Positions 1 to 10,673 of a DNA stretch of 64,000 nucleotides are shown here, in pieces. The notes under the pieces were generated by a model. It did no database searches and had not been told where the DNA came from. It saw only the letters and a list, made by a program, of their open reading frames with translations. Made by a program: the position numbers and the translations under genes. Within the stretch, counting starts at the first letter, position 1, and every line of letters begins with the position of its first letter. Origin of the DNA: Craterostigma plantagineum (Eukaryota; Streptophyta; Magnoliopsida; Lamiales; Linderniaceae); contig JAPQWV010000018.1 in the NCBI GenBank assembly GCA_027422505.1, positions 11,550,001 to 11,614,000 of the forward strand. The letters are read 5' to 3'.

Positions 1-1395
1 CCTAAAAATGCCGAAGTGTTAAGAAAAGATGTCGAGATATCCCAAAAGTAAAATGTCGAAACGTTAAACAGGGAATGTCGAACTGTTAGGATAAATGTCG
101 AACGATAGATATAATGTCGAGCCAAATGTCGATATTAAATTCAGGATCAAAATGTCGATATCTTTAAACAATTCGAAATGTCGAAGTTAAGAAAATACCG
201 AAATCTTCACATACAATATTAAGTAAAATATTTCAACACATTTCAAGTACATAGATAACTAATATTTTAGAAAATGCACTGACATAATAATTTTATGATT
301 AAGGTCGAAAATTAGGAATTTCGCCGAACCAGTAACGGTTATTCTACGGACTCCAGGTAAGTAGAAATTCAACTACGACACGTAATTTGCCTGCGTCCAA
401 TTATGTGAATTACATGCTCGTGTATCTTCTATGAAATGCGTACGTATGAGAGGATTGAATTCTATGCATGATAGTATGATTTGCATATGTATATGTGCAT
501 AACATGAGCATTTGCACGCATGAGTATGGAGTAAGGAGCGAGGCATGAGTGTGCATAAGATCGTCTGTGTGCGATGTATATTCGCCGATATTGGCGTTTG
601 TGTCGACTCGAATGAAGAGTCACGGCTTCCCTTATGCAGCCTTTAAGGCCTGAATAAGAGGCTGGGTACATACCCCGTACGATAAGGCCTGAATAAGAGG
701 CTGGGTACATACCCCGTACGATAAGGCCTGAGTAAGAGACTGGGTACATACCCCGTACGATAAGGCCTGAATAAGAGGCTGGGTAAATACCCCGTACAAT
801 AAGACGTAATAAGAGGCTGGGGAAACGAAAGCCGAGGGCCCGTCAGAAATAAGAGTATAAGAAATAAGAGTATAAGAAAAAGAGTAAGAGCGAAAGAAAA
901 GAGTACGATTAAGAGAAAAAGAGTACGAGCGTTAGAAAACGACGACGTGGATTGTCGTCCGCTAGGACACGTGCATTCATGCATAACTTCTGCTTACTGA
1001 GCCTCGGTGGCTCATTATTTGTGTTACGTGTTGTAGGTACTGACGATCACGGTACGTGATCTGACTTTTACGCGAGGCCGATCTTTTGACGCAGTCCGAC
1101 CGCTTTTGAGGTGGGAGTGTGTGTATGGATGACGACCTGTGAAGGCCGGGCGTATAGGGAGCTTTCGGCTGCACACACACACGTACACTTGTATTTTGTA
1201 GACAAGGGCATGATGATGTCGAATGATGTATAACATTCTTTTGGCATGTATAAAAAAAAAAAAAAAAAAAAAAATTTCTGCATGCATTTTTAAAATGAAA
1301 AATTTTATTCGCATTTTTACGTATTCGCACGATCACCAAAGCATTTACACTTAGAATTAGAACGGAATACGAGAGCGGGACGACGGGTCCTGACA
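1..1395 (+). repeat. Gypsy-1 5' LTR, 3' part only
   Basis: Matches positions 7464-8859 almost base for base and ends GGGTCCTGACA just before the primer binding site. The first ~1.41 kb, judged from the 3' LTR, lies left of the window. It holds the 39-bp tandem repeats, an A-rich tract near 1250 and the end of the TGTCGA motif array. Short open frames in it on both strands are not supported as genes. Confidence 0.95.
645..838 (+). repeat. 39-bp tandem repeat inside Gypsy-1 5' LTR
   Basis: AAGGCCTGAATAAGAGGCTG recurs at 645, 684, 723 and 762 (period 39), followed by one degenerate copy near 801. Each unit also carries GGGTACATACCCCGTACG, a short imperfect palindrome. Confidence 0.95.
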
Positions 1396-1398
1396 GAG

Positions 1399-1410
1399 TG
1401 GTATCAGAGC
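1399..1410 (+). other. Gypsy-1 primer binding site
   Basis: TGGTATCAGAGC three bases after the LTR end; complementary to the 3' end of plant initiator tRNA-Met, the usual primer of plant Gypsy and Copia elements. Confidence 0.93.
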
Positions 1411-1551
1411 TTCGGTCACAGGTCCTGCAGACTGTCCATACACACACACTCAAAAGCGCGGAAACGGCCTTGCTTGTAAGTACGATGCGATGTGAATTTA
1501 TTGTATGGTTTGATTTATTGGCCTTAGGAATTATCAGGATAGGTTGAGAAA

Positions 1552-2370
1552 ATGGTAAGACTTAGAGGAGAAGGAAGCAGGGAATCTGATCAGGGTAGGG
1601 ACACTAATAACCCCCCTGACAGTCGGGATGCTACCATACTGCAGCTGACTGAACTGGTCCGGCAACAATCGGCCCAGATTCAGCAGCTGATCCAGCAAAA
1701 TGCTGGTGGGCAACCAGCCAACTTACCTCCCCCACCGGAACGAATTGAGATGATCGGGGAGAGGTTCAGAAAGCTCAATCCTCCACTGTTCGAGGATGCT
1801 GCAGACCCTACCTCCGCTGAAGACTGGCTAAGGACGCTGGAGAACATGTTCCAGCATAGCCGCACACCCGAAGCGGAAAAGGTCATGTGCGCTGCCTACC
1901 TGCTAAGGGGGAGCGCCGGACACTGGTGGGACACCGTCTCAGCCATCGAAAATCCACTAACGATGAGTTGGGATCGGTTTAAGGAGATTTTCCGAGGAAA
2001 GTACTACACCGCCCCGGTCAGAGCCCAAAGGATGAACGAATTCATCAACCTCCGCCAAGGATCCATGACAGTGGCGGAGTACATCAGGAAGTTCGAGCAG
2101 CTTTCAAGGTTCGCTGCTCATATGGTCAGCACAGACGCGCTCAAGGTCGAGCGGTTCATAGAAGGACTGAAACCTGAGTTATATCGGGATGTAAGTATGG
2201 CGGGTGTGCAAGGGGCCACGTATGCACAAGTGGCTGAGAGAGCGCTCGTGGCGGAGCAGGCCGAGTCTAGAATAGCTCGCGCCCAGGAAGCTAAGCGTAA
2301 ATTCGCACAAGGGCCGCAGGGAAGCGGGAGTAATCCGAAACGGCAACTCGTGGCCCAGGAAGGGAAATAG
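1552..2370 (+). CDS. gag: Gypsy-1 gag, N-terminal part, ending at an in-frame TAG
   Basis: Encodes the capsid-forming part of Gag: 272 codons from an ATG about 140 nt past the primer binding site. A Retrotrans_gag type core lies at about residues 70-215, with AEDWLRTLENMF, FKEIFRGKYYTAPVRAQRM and VAEYIRKFEQLSRFA; the matching gag of Gypsy-2 confirms the family. The frame stops at TAG 2368-2370, but the same frame continues past it without another stop through the zinc knuckle ([14 protein letters not shown], near 2500-2545), protease and all of pol. In Gypsy-2 the corresponding stretch is open, so the TAG is either a recent nonsense mutation or a readthrough site; the mutation is more likely because it lies upstream of the nucleocapsid knuckle rather than between gag and pol. 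Confidence 0.9.
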   Translation: MVRLRGEGSRESDQGRDTNNPPDSRDATILQLTELVRQQSAQIQQLIQQNAGGQPANLPPPPERIEMIGERFRKLNPPLFEDAADPTSAEDWLRTLENMFQHSRTPEAEKVMCAAYLLRGSAGHWWDTVSAIENPLTMSWDRFKEIFRGKYYTAPVRAQRMNEFINLRQGSMTVAEYIRKFEQLSRFAAHMVSTDALKVERFIEGLKPELYRDVSMAGVQGATYAQVAERALVAEQAESRIARAQEAKRKFAQGPQGSGSNPKRQLVAQEGK

Positions 2371-5300
2371 GGGCCTCAATATCGACCTGGACCACCCCCA
2401 CAGTTCAAGCCCAATCAGGGTAGGCCCCAGCTGGATCTACCCGTATGCCCGAAATGCGCACGGAGACACTCGGGAGTCTGCAACTCCCAGAACGCCGTTT
2501 GCTACAAGTGTGGCAAGACGGGCCATTATTCGAGGGCATGTCCGGAAGATGGATCCGGAAGCCAAGCTAGGAACCCAGTAGAACCTCCAAGGGTACCGGC
2601 CAGGGTCTACACCATAACCTCCGAAGAAGCAGAAAATAACCCGGCCGTGGTGACAGGTACCCTCCTCGTTTACCAGACCCCCACATGCATACTAGTCGAC
2701 TCAGGGGCGACCCATTCATTCGCGTCTACTAAGTATGTCGCGAGGGTAGGAGTCACGCCTCACCGAGCTGAGTGCGAATTTAGGGTAACAGTTCCGAACG
2801 GGAATTCCACCCAAACCAATCAGGTTTTACGGGATTGTCCAATAGTAATCGGGGACAAAGAACTGCCCACAGACCTCCTAATAATTCCCATGAATGATTA
2901 TGAGGTAATCCTTGGAATGGATTGGCTGTCAAAGTACGGAGCTGTCATAGACTGCCACCGCAAGATAGTCACCCTCAACGTAGGCGGAGATGAACCCCTT
3001 AAGTTCGTAGGAACTAGTAAAGGGACCATGATCTCTAGAATATCAGCGTTGAAAGCTCAGCGACTGATCAAATCGGGGTGCGAAGCCTATCTGGTATTCG
3101 CTATCAAGTCGGAAGAGAACGCCTCCCCGAAACTCGAGGAAGTACCAATAGTTAAGGACTTCCCCGACGTATTTCCCGAAGAGTTACCGGGACTACCGCC
3201 CGAACGGGAAATAGAGTTCGTTATAGATCTGGTACCTGGAGCGGCACCAGTATCTAAGACGCCCTATCGGCTAGCACCGACGGAGATGAAGGAATTAAAG
3301 GATCAACTCGACGAACTCATGCAGAAGGAGTTCATACAGCCGAGTTTCTCTCCTTGGGCGGCGCCGGTGCTATTCGTGAAAAAGAAAGATGGATCCATGA
3401 GACTGTGCATAGACTACAGGGAGTTGAACAAGTTGACGATCAAGAACAAGTACCCACTCCCTAGGATAGACGATCTATTCGATCAACTGCAAGGTACAAC
3501 GGTCTTCTCCAAGATCGACTTAAGATCGGGCTATCACCAACTAAGGATCCGGAAAGAAGACGTCCCGAAGACGGCCTTTAGTACCCGTTATGGCCACTAC
3601 GAATTTCTGGTGATGCCATTCGGGTTGACTAATGCGCCCGCAGCCTTTATGGATTTAATGAACCGGGTGTTCAAGCCATACTTAGATAGGTCTGTCATCG
3701 TCTTCATAGATGACATCCTAGTCTACTCGAAAACGAAGGAGGAGCACGAAGAACACCTGAGGGAAGTTCTAGGAATACTACGGGAGAAACAACTATACGC
3801 CAAGTTCAAGAAGTGCGAATTTTGGCTCGACCAAGTCGCCTTCTTAGGGCACATAGTATCAGGAGAAGGAATCTCAGTGGACCCGAAGAAGATAGAAGCT
3901 ATTAGCAATTGGCCCAGGCCGACGAACGTGACGGAAATACGAAGCTTCCTCGGTCTGGCAGGATACTATAGGAAGTTCATAAAGGACTTCTCGAAGATAG
4001 CATCGACACTGACGAGGCTGACCAAGAAGAATACGCCTTTTCAGTGGACCGTAGAATGTGAACGGAGCTTCCAAGAGCTGAAGGAAAGGCTTACGACGGC
4101 CCCAGTTCTCACAATCCCATCGGGAGCAGGAGGGTTTACCGTTTATAGCGATGCGTCGAAGAACGGGTTGGGGTGTGTGCTAATGCAGAATGGGAATGTG
4201 GTAGCATACGCCTCTCGTCAACTAAAGGAGTACGAGAAGAATTACCCGACGCACGACCTAGAACTGGCGGCAGTGGTCTTTGCTCTCAAGATCTGGAGGC
4301 ATTACCTCTATGGAGAACGGTGTGAGATATACACCGACCACAAGAGCCTCAAGTACTTCTTTACACAAAAGGAGTTAAATATGAGGCAGAGGAGGTGGTT
4401 AGAGTTAGTTAAGGATTACGACTGTGTAATCAACTACCACCCAGGCAAGGCGAACATAGTAGCCGATGCCTTAAGCCGAAAAGCAGTTAGTGCAGAACTG
4501 CAACTGCTAGAGGTAGAAATTGTAAGGTTAGGCGAAGTCGAGGCGCAGCTAGCGGCCTTAACGTTGCAACCGACACTGCTGGAGCAGATCAAGACAGCGC
4601 AAGGAGCAGACGAGTTGTATGCGAAGACCAAGGAGGCACTACCGGGACAACCGACTGGAGACCTTATGATACGGGGAGACGAACGATTATACTTCAAGAA
4701 CCGGTTGTACGTGCCAGACGACGCCGAACTACGACGGCTAATAATGACAGAAGCACATACTACGGCGTACTCGGTACATCCAGGAGCAACGAAGATGTAC
4801 CGAGATCTCAAGGAAAACTACTGGTGGCCAGGCATGAAAAAGGACATCGCGACCTTCGTGAGTCAATGCCTGACATGCCAGCAGATTAAGGCCGAGCATC
4901 AAAGGCCGGCGGGAACCCTACAACCGTTATCCATTCCAGAATGGAAATGGGATAACATTACAATGGATTTCGTAGTAGGGCTGCCGAGGAACACGAAGGG
5001 GCACGATGCGATTTGGGTGATTGTCGACAGACTCACTAAGTCCGCCCACTTCCTACCTATTAGCACGACATTTTCCATGGAACGGTACGCGGAGCTCTAT
5101 ATTCAAGAAATAGTGCGACTGCACGGCGTTCCATCCTCAATAGTCTCGGATCGCGACTCCAGATTTCTATCGAAATTCTGGACGAGTTTGCAAAAGGCAA
5201 TGGGAACGAAGCTATCTTTTAGTACCGCCTACCATCCACAAACGGACGGTCAATCCGAGCGAACTATTCAGACGCTGGAGGATATGCTCCGAGCGTGCGT

Positions 5301-6015
5301 ACTCGATTTCAAAGGAAATTGGAGTAGGTACCTTCCACTAATCGAGTTCTCCTATAATAATAGCTACCACGTCACCATTGGGATGGCACCGTACGAAGCG
5401 CTATACGGGCGTAGGTGCAGATCCCCAGTACATTGGGACGAGGTTGGTGAAAGAGCAATGTTAGGTCCTGACATCGTACGAGAAACGACGGAAGCCATTA
5501 CCACCATACGGGAAAGAATGCAAATAGCACAAAGTCGACAGAAAAGCTACGCCGACCGAAGACGCCGACCGTTGGAATTTGAGGAAGGCGATATGGTGTT
5601 TGTTAAGGTATCGCCGATGAAGGGCGTAAAGAGGTTCGGGAAGAAAGGAAAGCTAAGCCCTAGATATATCGGTCCATTTAGGATACTGAAGAGGGTTGGC
5701 GAGGTGGCATACCAATTAGAACTGCCAGCCTCGTTATCGCAAGTGCATGACGTGTTCCACGTCTCGACACTGCGAAAATACATAGCTGACCCGAACCACG
5801 TTCTAGGAAACGAATCTCTACATCAACAATTGAAACCGGATCTAAGCTACGAAGAGACCCCGGTGGAGATATTGATGTACGAGACCAAAAGACTTAGGAA
5901 CAAAGACATTCCTTTAGTAAAAGTGTTGTGGCGGAACCAATCCACGGAAGAAGCCACATGGGAACGGGAGGACGAAATGCGAATTCGTTACCCTGAGCTG
6001 TTTCACACGGGCTGA
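2371..6015 (+). CDS. pol: Gypsy-1 nucleocapsid knuckle plus protease-RT-RNaseH-integrase polyprotein
   Basis: Continues the gag frame after the TAG; the first internal ATG is 2647 (1122 codons to the stop). Counted from that Met: aspartic protease DSGATHSF near residue 18; RT with [10 protein letters not shown] and the FIDDIL active site near 353; RNase H from [12 protein letters not shown] near 500; integrase HHCC zinc finger near 700-745 (H..H..CLTC) and DDE core, with MDFVVGLP near 774, SDRDSRF near 836 and the Glu of [10 protein letters not shown] near 871; then a chromodomain-like end (VKVLWRN, EEATWE, YPELF). No frameshift or stop after 2370. The protein would copy the element RNA to DNA and integrate it in the nucleus. 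All catalytic motifs look intact, so this copy could supply enzymes if the gag stop is bypassed or if 2647 or another start is used. Confidence 0.93.
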   Translation, partial: GPQYRPGPPPQFKPNQGRPQLDLPVCPKCARRHSGVCNSQNAVCYKCGKTGHYSRACPEDGSGSQARNPVEPPRVPARVYTITSEEAENNPAVVTGTLLVYQTPTCILVDSGATHSFASTKYVARVGVTPHRAECEFRVTVPNGNSTQTNQVLRDCPIVIGDKELPTDLLIIPMNDYEVILGMDWLSKYGAVIDCHRKIVTLNVGGDEPLKFVGTSKGTMISRISALKAQRLIKSGCEAYLVFAIKSEENASPKLEEVPIVKDFPDVFPEELPGLPPEREIEFVIDLVPGAAPVSKTPYRLAPTEMKELKDQLDELMQKEFIQPSFSPWAAPVLFVKKKDGSMRLCIDYRELNKLTIKNKYPLPRIDDLFDQLQGTTVFSKIDLRSGYHQLRIRKEDVPKTAFSTRYGHYEFLVMPFGLTNAPAAFMDLMNRVFKPYLDRSVIVFIDDILVYSKTKEEHEEHLREVLGILREKQLYAKFKKCEFWLDQVAFLGHIVSGEGISVDPKKIEAISNWPRPTNVTEIRSFLGLAGYYRKFIKDFSKIASTLTRLTKKNTPFQWTVECERSFQELKERLTTAPVLTIPSGAGGFTVYSDASKNGLGCVLMQNGNVVAYASRQLKEYEKNYPTHDLELAAVVFALKIWRHYLYGERCEIYTDHKSLKYFFTQKELNMRQRRWLELVKDYDCVINYHPGKANIVADALSRKAVSAELQLLEVEIVRLGEVEAQLAALTLQPTLLEQIKTAQGADELYAKTKEALPGQPTGDLMIRGDERLYFKNRLYVPDDAELRRLIMTEAHTTAYSVHPGATKMYRDLKENYWWPGMKKDIATFVSQCLTCQQIKAEHQRPAGTLQPLSIPEWKWDNITMDFVVGLPRNTKGHDAIWVIVDRLTKSAHFLPISTTFSMERYAELYIQEIVRLHGVPSSIVSDRDSRFLSKFWTSLQKAMGTKLSFSTAYHPQTDGQSERTIQTLEDMLRACVLDFKGNWSRYLPLIEFSYNNSYHVTIGMAPYEALYGRRCRSPVHWDEVGERAMLGPDIVRETTEAITTIRERMQIAQSRQKSYADRRRRPLEFEEGDMVFVKVSPMKGVKRFGKKGKLSPRYIGPFRILKRVGEVAYQLELPASLSQVHDVFHVSTLRKYIADPNHVLGNESLHQQLKPDLSYEETPVEILMYETKRLRNKDIPLVKVLWRNQSTEEATWEREDEMRIRYPELFHTG

Positions 6016-6037
6016 TTTCGGGGGCGAAATCCTCCTT

Positions 6038-6050
6038 AAGGGGGGGAGGA
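6038..6050 (+). other. Gypsy-1 polypurine tract
   Basis: AAGGGGGGGAGGA immediately before the TG of the 3' LTR; primes plus-strand DNA synthesis. Confidence 0.9.
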
Positions 6051-6794
6051 TGTAGGACCCCGGTCCCTGCAAGTTAGGTCGGCCAATAAAATTTCGTATA
6101 TGATCTAAGTGATTGTGTGACTATTTGCATACATGATATATGCTTACGTGATCTTACGATTTTCGTTCTTACGTGCTACGTGAAATTCGTGCAAATACGT
6201 GACAATAATATGTGCCCACGATGACCCGAATTCATGAGAGGGATTTTCGAAAATAATAAGAAAAAGGAAGATGCACTTGATAAATGGGCTAAGACCTCTT
6301 ATGGACTAAGAATTTATTATTAGTGGGCTAGAACTCAATTTAGGCCCAAAGCCAAGCAAGTTGGGAGACAAATTCCCTAATTCAAGGAAACCCACGCCTT
6401 ATCCACCATAAACTAAGAAATATCTAACCAAGAAAATAATTGAAACTTCCTAAACACACCCAAGAAACCCACGAAAGAAGAAGCAACGAAGAAGTCGAAG
6501 CAAGGCACAAAGCAACACCCTCAAAACCGCTTGGGAATTCGAAGTTAGTAAGTTAAACACCCTCCTTAAGCTATTAATTCTTTATCTTGGAAGTAGTTAA
6601 GAGCATTAAAAGGCGTTAAATGCAAGTGGTTGGAGAAAACCACGAGAAACCCTAAAATGCCGAGCTTGGGTTAGTTCTAAGGATTTTCGTGTGGGCAAAT
6701 ATGGAGTTGGATAGTTTGTTAGGTGATCTAGAACTTAGAATGATAGGAAGAACAAGCCATGAAACTAATTTCGCGGGATGAAGGATGAAGCAGA

Positions 6795-7645
6795 TGATAA
6801 ATGTCGAGATGCTAGTAAATGTCGAAATAATAGATAAAAATGTCGACTTATCATGAATTGAGATGATAAGGTAGAATGTCGGAACTTTATTAGGAGAAAT
6901 GTCGAGTTCAAAGAATCGGTACAAATGTCGAACTAGAGGAAAATGTCGAGAGCAACGAAAAATGTCGAGAGCCGAGGTAAAAATGTCGAAACCGTGTTAG
7001 AGAAGATGCCGAGATCTTTACATGTCATATATCGACATTTAGATATAAGAAATGTCGAGATCCACCTATAAGAGATGTCGAGGCACAATGTCGAATGATA
7101 GCTAAAATGCCGAGCTTCACAAAATGTCGAGACCCAAGACAAAAATGTCGACATGTTGAATAAGATGTCGACTTAGCATGTCGATATTTTACACTATAAA
7201 TGTCGAGACCTTCACATAAGTATATCGAGATTTAAGGTTAATGATGTGTCGAATGATAGGATGCCGAATAAAATGTCGAGAAGCTATGGCAAAATGTCGA
7301 GACCTCTAATTGAAATATATGTCGAATTCTTAAATCATTTAAAAGTCGTGTCCTTTCACCTAGGCGAAATGTCGAGTGGAAATTGGGCATGAAATGTCGA
7401 AATACATGATTGAAATTTATGTCGACATCTTATGTACTAAAATGACGAGGTAAATGTCGAAACCCTAAAAATGCCGAAGTGTTAAGAAAAGATGTCGAGA
7501 TATCCCAAAAGTAAAATGTCGAAACGTTAAACAGGGAATGTCGAACTGTTAGGATAAATGTCGAACGATAGATATAATGTCGAGCCAAATGTCGATATTA
7601 AATTCAGGATCAAAATGTCGATATCTTTAAACAATTCGAAATGTC
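6795..7645 (+). repeat. Array of the short motif AATGTCGA(G/A)
   Basis: Roughly thirty copies of TGTCGA, mostly as AATGTCGAGA, AATGTCGAAA or AATGTCGACTT, spaced about 15-40 bp, with decayed forms such as ATGCCGA between them. Spacing is irregular, so this is not a simple tandem repeat. Confidence 0.9.
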
Positions 7646-8106
7646 GAAGTTAAGAAAATACCGAAATCTTCACATACAATATTAAGTAAAATATTTCAAC
7701 ACATTTCAAGTACATAGATAACTAATATTTTAGAAAATGCACTGACATAATAATTTTATGATTAAGGTCGAAAATTAGGAATTTCGCCGAACCAGTAACG
7801 GTTATTCTACGGACTCCAGGTAAGTAGAAATTCAACTACGACACGTAATTTGCCTGCGTCCAATTATGTGAATTACATGCTCGTGTATCTTCTATGAAAT
7901 GCGTACGTATGAGAGGATTGAATTCTATGCATGATAGTATGATTTGCATATGTATATGTGCATAACATGAGCATTTGCACGCATGAGTATGGAGTAAGGA
8001 GCGAGGCATGAGTGTGCATAAGATCGTCTGTGTGCGATGTATATTCGCCGATATTGGCGTTTGTGTCGACTCGAATGAAGAGTCACGGCTTCCCTTATGC
8101 AGCCTT

Positions 8107-8300
8107 TAAGGCCTGAATAAGAGGCTGGGTACATACCCCGTACGATAAGGCCTGAATAAGAGGCTGGGTACATACCCCGTACGATAAGGCCTGAGTAAGA
8201 GGCTGGGTACATACCCCGTACGATAAGGCCTGAATAAGAGGCTGGGTAAATACCCCGTACAATAAGACGTAATAAGAGGCTGGGGAAACGAAAGCCGAGG
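8107..8300 (+). repeat. 39-bp tandem repeat in Gypsy-1 3' LTR
   Basis: Same four-plus copies as at 645-838; it differs from the 5' copy by one base (AGGCTGGG here versus AGACTGGG there in the third unit). Confidence 0.95.
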
Positions 8301-8859
8301 GCCCGTCAGAAATAAGAGTATAAGAAATAAGAGTATAAGAAAAAGAGTAAGAGCGAAAGAAAAGAGTACGATTAAGAGAAAAAGAGTACGAGCGTTAGAA
8401 AACGACGACGTGGATTGTCGTCCGCTAGGACACGTGCATTCATGCATAACTTCTGCTTACTGAGCCTCGGTGGCTCATTATTTGTGTTACGTGTTGTAGG
8501 TACTGACGATCACGGTACGTGATCTGACTTTTACGCGAGGCCGATCTTTTGACGCAGTCCGACCGCTTTTGAGGTGGGAGTGTGTGTATGGATGACGACC
8601 TGTGAAGGCCGGGCGTATAGGGAGCTTTCGGCTGCACACACACACGTACACTTGTATTTTGTAGACAAGGGCATTATGATGTCGAATGATGTATAACATT
8701 CTTTTGGCATGTATAAAAAAAAAAAAAAAAAAAAAAAATTTCTGCATGCATTTTTAAAATGAAAAATTTTATTCGCATTTTTACGTATTCGCACGATCAC
8801 CAAAGCATTTACACTTAGAATTAGAACGGAATACGAGAGCGGGACGACGGGTCCTGACA

Positions 8860-9159
8860 GAAGAGGTATCCTTTGGCAGTCTCATCGGCCTGTAGGCGAG
8901 CCTCTTCATCCTCATAAATGGGGCCTCTTGGACTGCGACGTTCATCCATGGGATGGTTTGAGTTTGGTTGAGCAGGAATGATTGTCCAGAACTGTGCTGG
9001 ACCGTTGAAGATGGAGTCCAGTAGGTATTGAGAGAGTGGGGCGCCTTTGTTCCTGATGAACGTGAGGAACCTGTTTGTCCATATGCTGTAATCGCCTTGT
9101 CGCAGCATCGGGGGTCTGGTGTCGGAGCCCACTGTTGAGATGTCATTTGTGGCAGACAT
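8860..9159 (-). pseudogene. gag: Copia gag N-terminal fragment, duplicate A, cut by Gypsy-1
   Basis: About 100 codons read from an ATG at 9159 toward lower coordinates. It starts MSATNDISTVGSDTRP and includes LRQGDYSIWTNRFLTFIRNKG and GPAQFWTIIPAQ, the N-terminal part of a plant Copia Gag (DUF4219/UBN2 type). The frame is open until it meets the Gypsy-1 LTR end at 8859, where GYLF is cut from QAMGNEVYANIE, which survives in duplicate B. Gypsy-1 therefore inserted into this gag. As it stands it cannot make a full Gag. Confidence 0.85.
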
Positions 9160-10673
9160 GGTTGGTGCAGTCGAATCGTCCGTGGTTTTGATCTTGTATA
9201 GATAAGAGGGTTAGTAATGAACAAGATGAGAAATATGAGTTTAACGATTAGAGTTTGAGAAAAAAGTTTAAAGAATTTCTTAGAACTAAGTGAACGTGTG
9301 TGATAATCGAAAACGTGTGAAGGGAAAGTATATCTTAGAGTTCGGAGAACTTCGAGAAATTTAAAAACGATTTTTGAGGAGTGAAATTTTCAAAAAGTGG
9401 CCTAGGTGGATATGTCTAAAGTGGAAGGGAACAAGACTTGAATGAGTTTGAGAAAAAATTTCAACACGAGAAAGAATTTATCACGAGAAAGAAACAAGTT
9501 GCAGTTTGAGAAGATCTTCGTGACTACAAGATAAATTACCCAAGAAATTTTGGTTGAGAAATTTTCGTGTTTGTGTGAGTTTAATGAAAGATTCTCGGAC
9601 AGAAAGAGGAAAAACAAATTCTCTGTTAAAAATGATTTTCTCGGATTTTAAAACTTGTCATGTGAGAAAGTTTCTCAGTTGAGGATTTTAAAACTTCGCA
9701 AGAAATTTCGCATCGAGAAGTTCTCGGATTTGAAAAATCGTGGTTTTGAAAAATTTTCTCAGAGGGAATAAACTTTCTCGACTGAAAATTTCTTGGATTT
9801 GACAAACTTTCTCAGTTTCAAAGAATTTATGCGGATTTGCAAATTTTCTCGGTTTTTAAGAAATTTCTCGACTTAGATAAGGTCTATGAATAGTCTTTCT
9901 CGGGTATAGAATTTCTCCGATTTTAAACGTGAGCAGTTGAGAAAATGGACTTAAAGAGAATTTTTCTCGGTTTTAGATAGATTCCTGGAATGATTTTCTC
10001 GGATATAAAAGTTTCTCGGATTCTGACAAGCTAGGCAGTTGAGAAAAAGATGAAAGTGGAATTTTCGCGGTTTTGATAAAATTCTCGGAATCAAAGTTCG
10101 CGGATATACGATTTCTCGGATTCTAAGAAAAGCTGGCAGTTGAAAAAAATGAAGTGAACGTGAAATTTTCGCGGTTTTGAAAGGATTCTCAGAATAAAAT
10201 TTCTCGGATAAGAAATTTCGCGGATTTGAACGACTCAGCATGAATTTCGCGGCCAAGAACACAAGTTTACTGTTCCATTGCCTGTCGCGGGTTTTTCCCA
10301 GAAAATAGTCCGTTTTCACTCAAATCTCATCCAAAATCACTCAAACTTGATCCAAGACTTCAGAAACTCTTCCCTAAACACGTAGTCGACCTATTTGTGA
10401 GCTAAAAACACCAAAAAACTGGTCAAATCGACCAAAAAACAGAGAGAGGCCGATATGACTTTTTCTGAAGATTTTTTGCTTCGATCTTGCTCAAAACTCG
10501 TTAAAACTGATCCAAAACTGTTCTAAAAACATTTTAGGCATCGTTCTGGGGAAAGGTTTTAAACACAAAAACGAAGCATTAAAACCCCAAATCGAGCTCA
10601 AAATGCCGAAAGTGATTTTTTGTCGAAAACACCTTTGATCTTTCTCGGAATCGAACGAAACTGGATTCAAATC
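9160..10673 (-). other. Copia 5' leader, duplicate A
   Basis: Untranslated leader between gag and the PBS region, copied almost in full at 11167-12600. On the plus strand it is packed with TTTCTCGGATTT, AATTTTCGCGG and GAGAAATTT variants. The last common bases with duplicate B are near AAACTGGATTCAAATCAA at 10656-10673; the next base belongs to gag of duplicate B. Short open frames here are not supported as genes. Confidence 0.75.

Larger units (their letters stand above)
1..8859 (+). mobile_element. Gypsy-1: Ty3/Gypsy chromovirus-type LTR retrotransposon, 5' end outside window
   Basis: Order seen: 5' LTR (partial), tRNA-Met type primer binding site, gag, zinc knuckle, protease, RT, RNase H, integrase with a chromodomain-like tail, polypurine tract, 3' LTR. 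The domain order protease-RT-RNaseH-integrase marks Ty3/Gypsy; the long LTR and C-terminal chromo-like segment suggest a Tekay/Del-type chromovirus (inference). By eye the two LTRs differ by about two substitutions and one A in a poly-A run over the 1.39 kb present in both, so the insertion is recent. Its right end falls in a minus-strand Copia gag (8860 onward). The left target duplication lies outside the window, so the insertion site cannot be fully confirmed. Confidence 0.95.
6051..8859 (+). repeat. Gypsy-1 3' LTR (2809 bp)
   Basis: Begins TGTAGGACCC after the polypurine tract and ends GGGTCCTGACA, giving short inverted ends (AGGACCC/GGGTCCT). The 3' half matches window positions 1-1395. 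It carries the dense TGTCGA array (about 6800-7645), the 39-bp repeats (8107 onward) and a block around 8490-8620 that recurs in the other Gypsy LTRs of this window. Confidence 0.95.

Noticed and set aside
645..838. Regular 39-bp repeats resembling a CRISPR array
   Set aside because: Units abut without variable spacers, occur identically in both LTRs, and the genome is eukaryotic.
1399..1410. TGGTATCAGAGC as part of a tRNA-Met gene
   Set aside because: Only the 12-base primer site is present; no tRNA body flanks it in any of the five places it occurs.
462..1453. Several open frames on the minus strand in the Gypsy-1 LTR, repeated at 7925-8803
   Set aside because: Low-complexity or repeat-derived products (39-bp unit, poly-A read as poly-Phe); no known domain; they repeat simply because the LTR repeats.
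3723..5783. Minus-strand open frames opposite Gypsy-1 pol
   Set aside because: Shadows of a strongly conserved plus-strand coding region with no homology of their own.
8860..8870. GAAGAGGTATC after the Gypsy-1 LTR as a second PBS
   Set aside because: It is the Copia gag codons for the GYLF region on the minus strand; the resemblance to GGTATC is chance.
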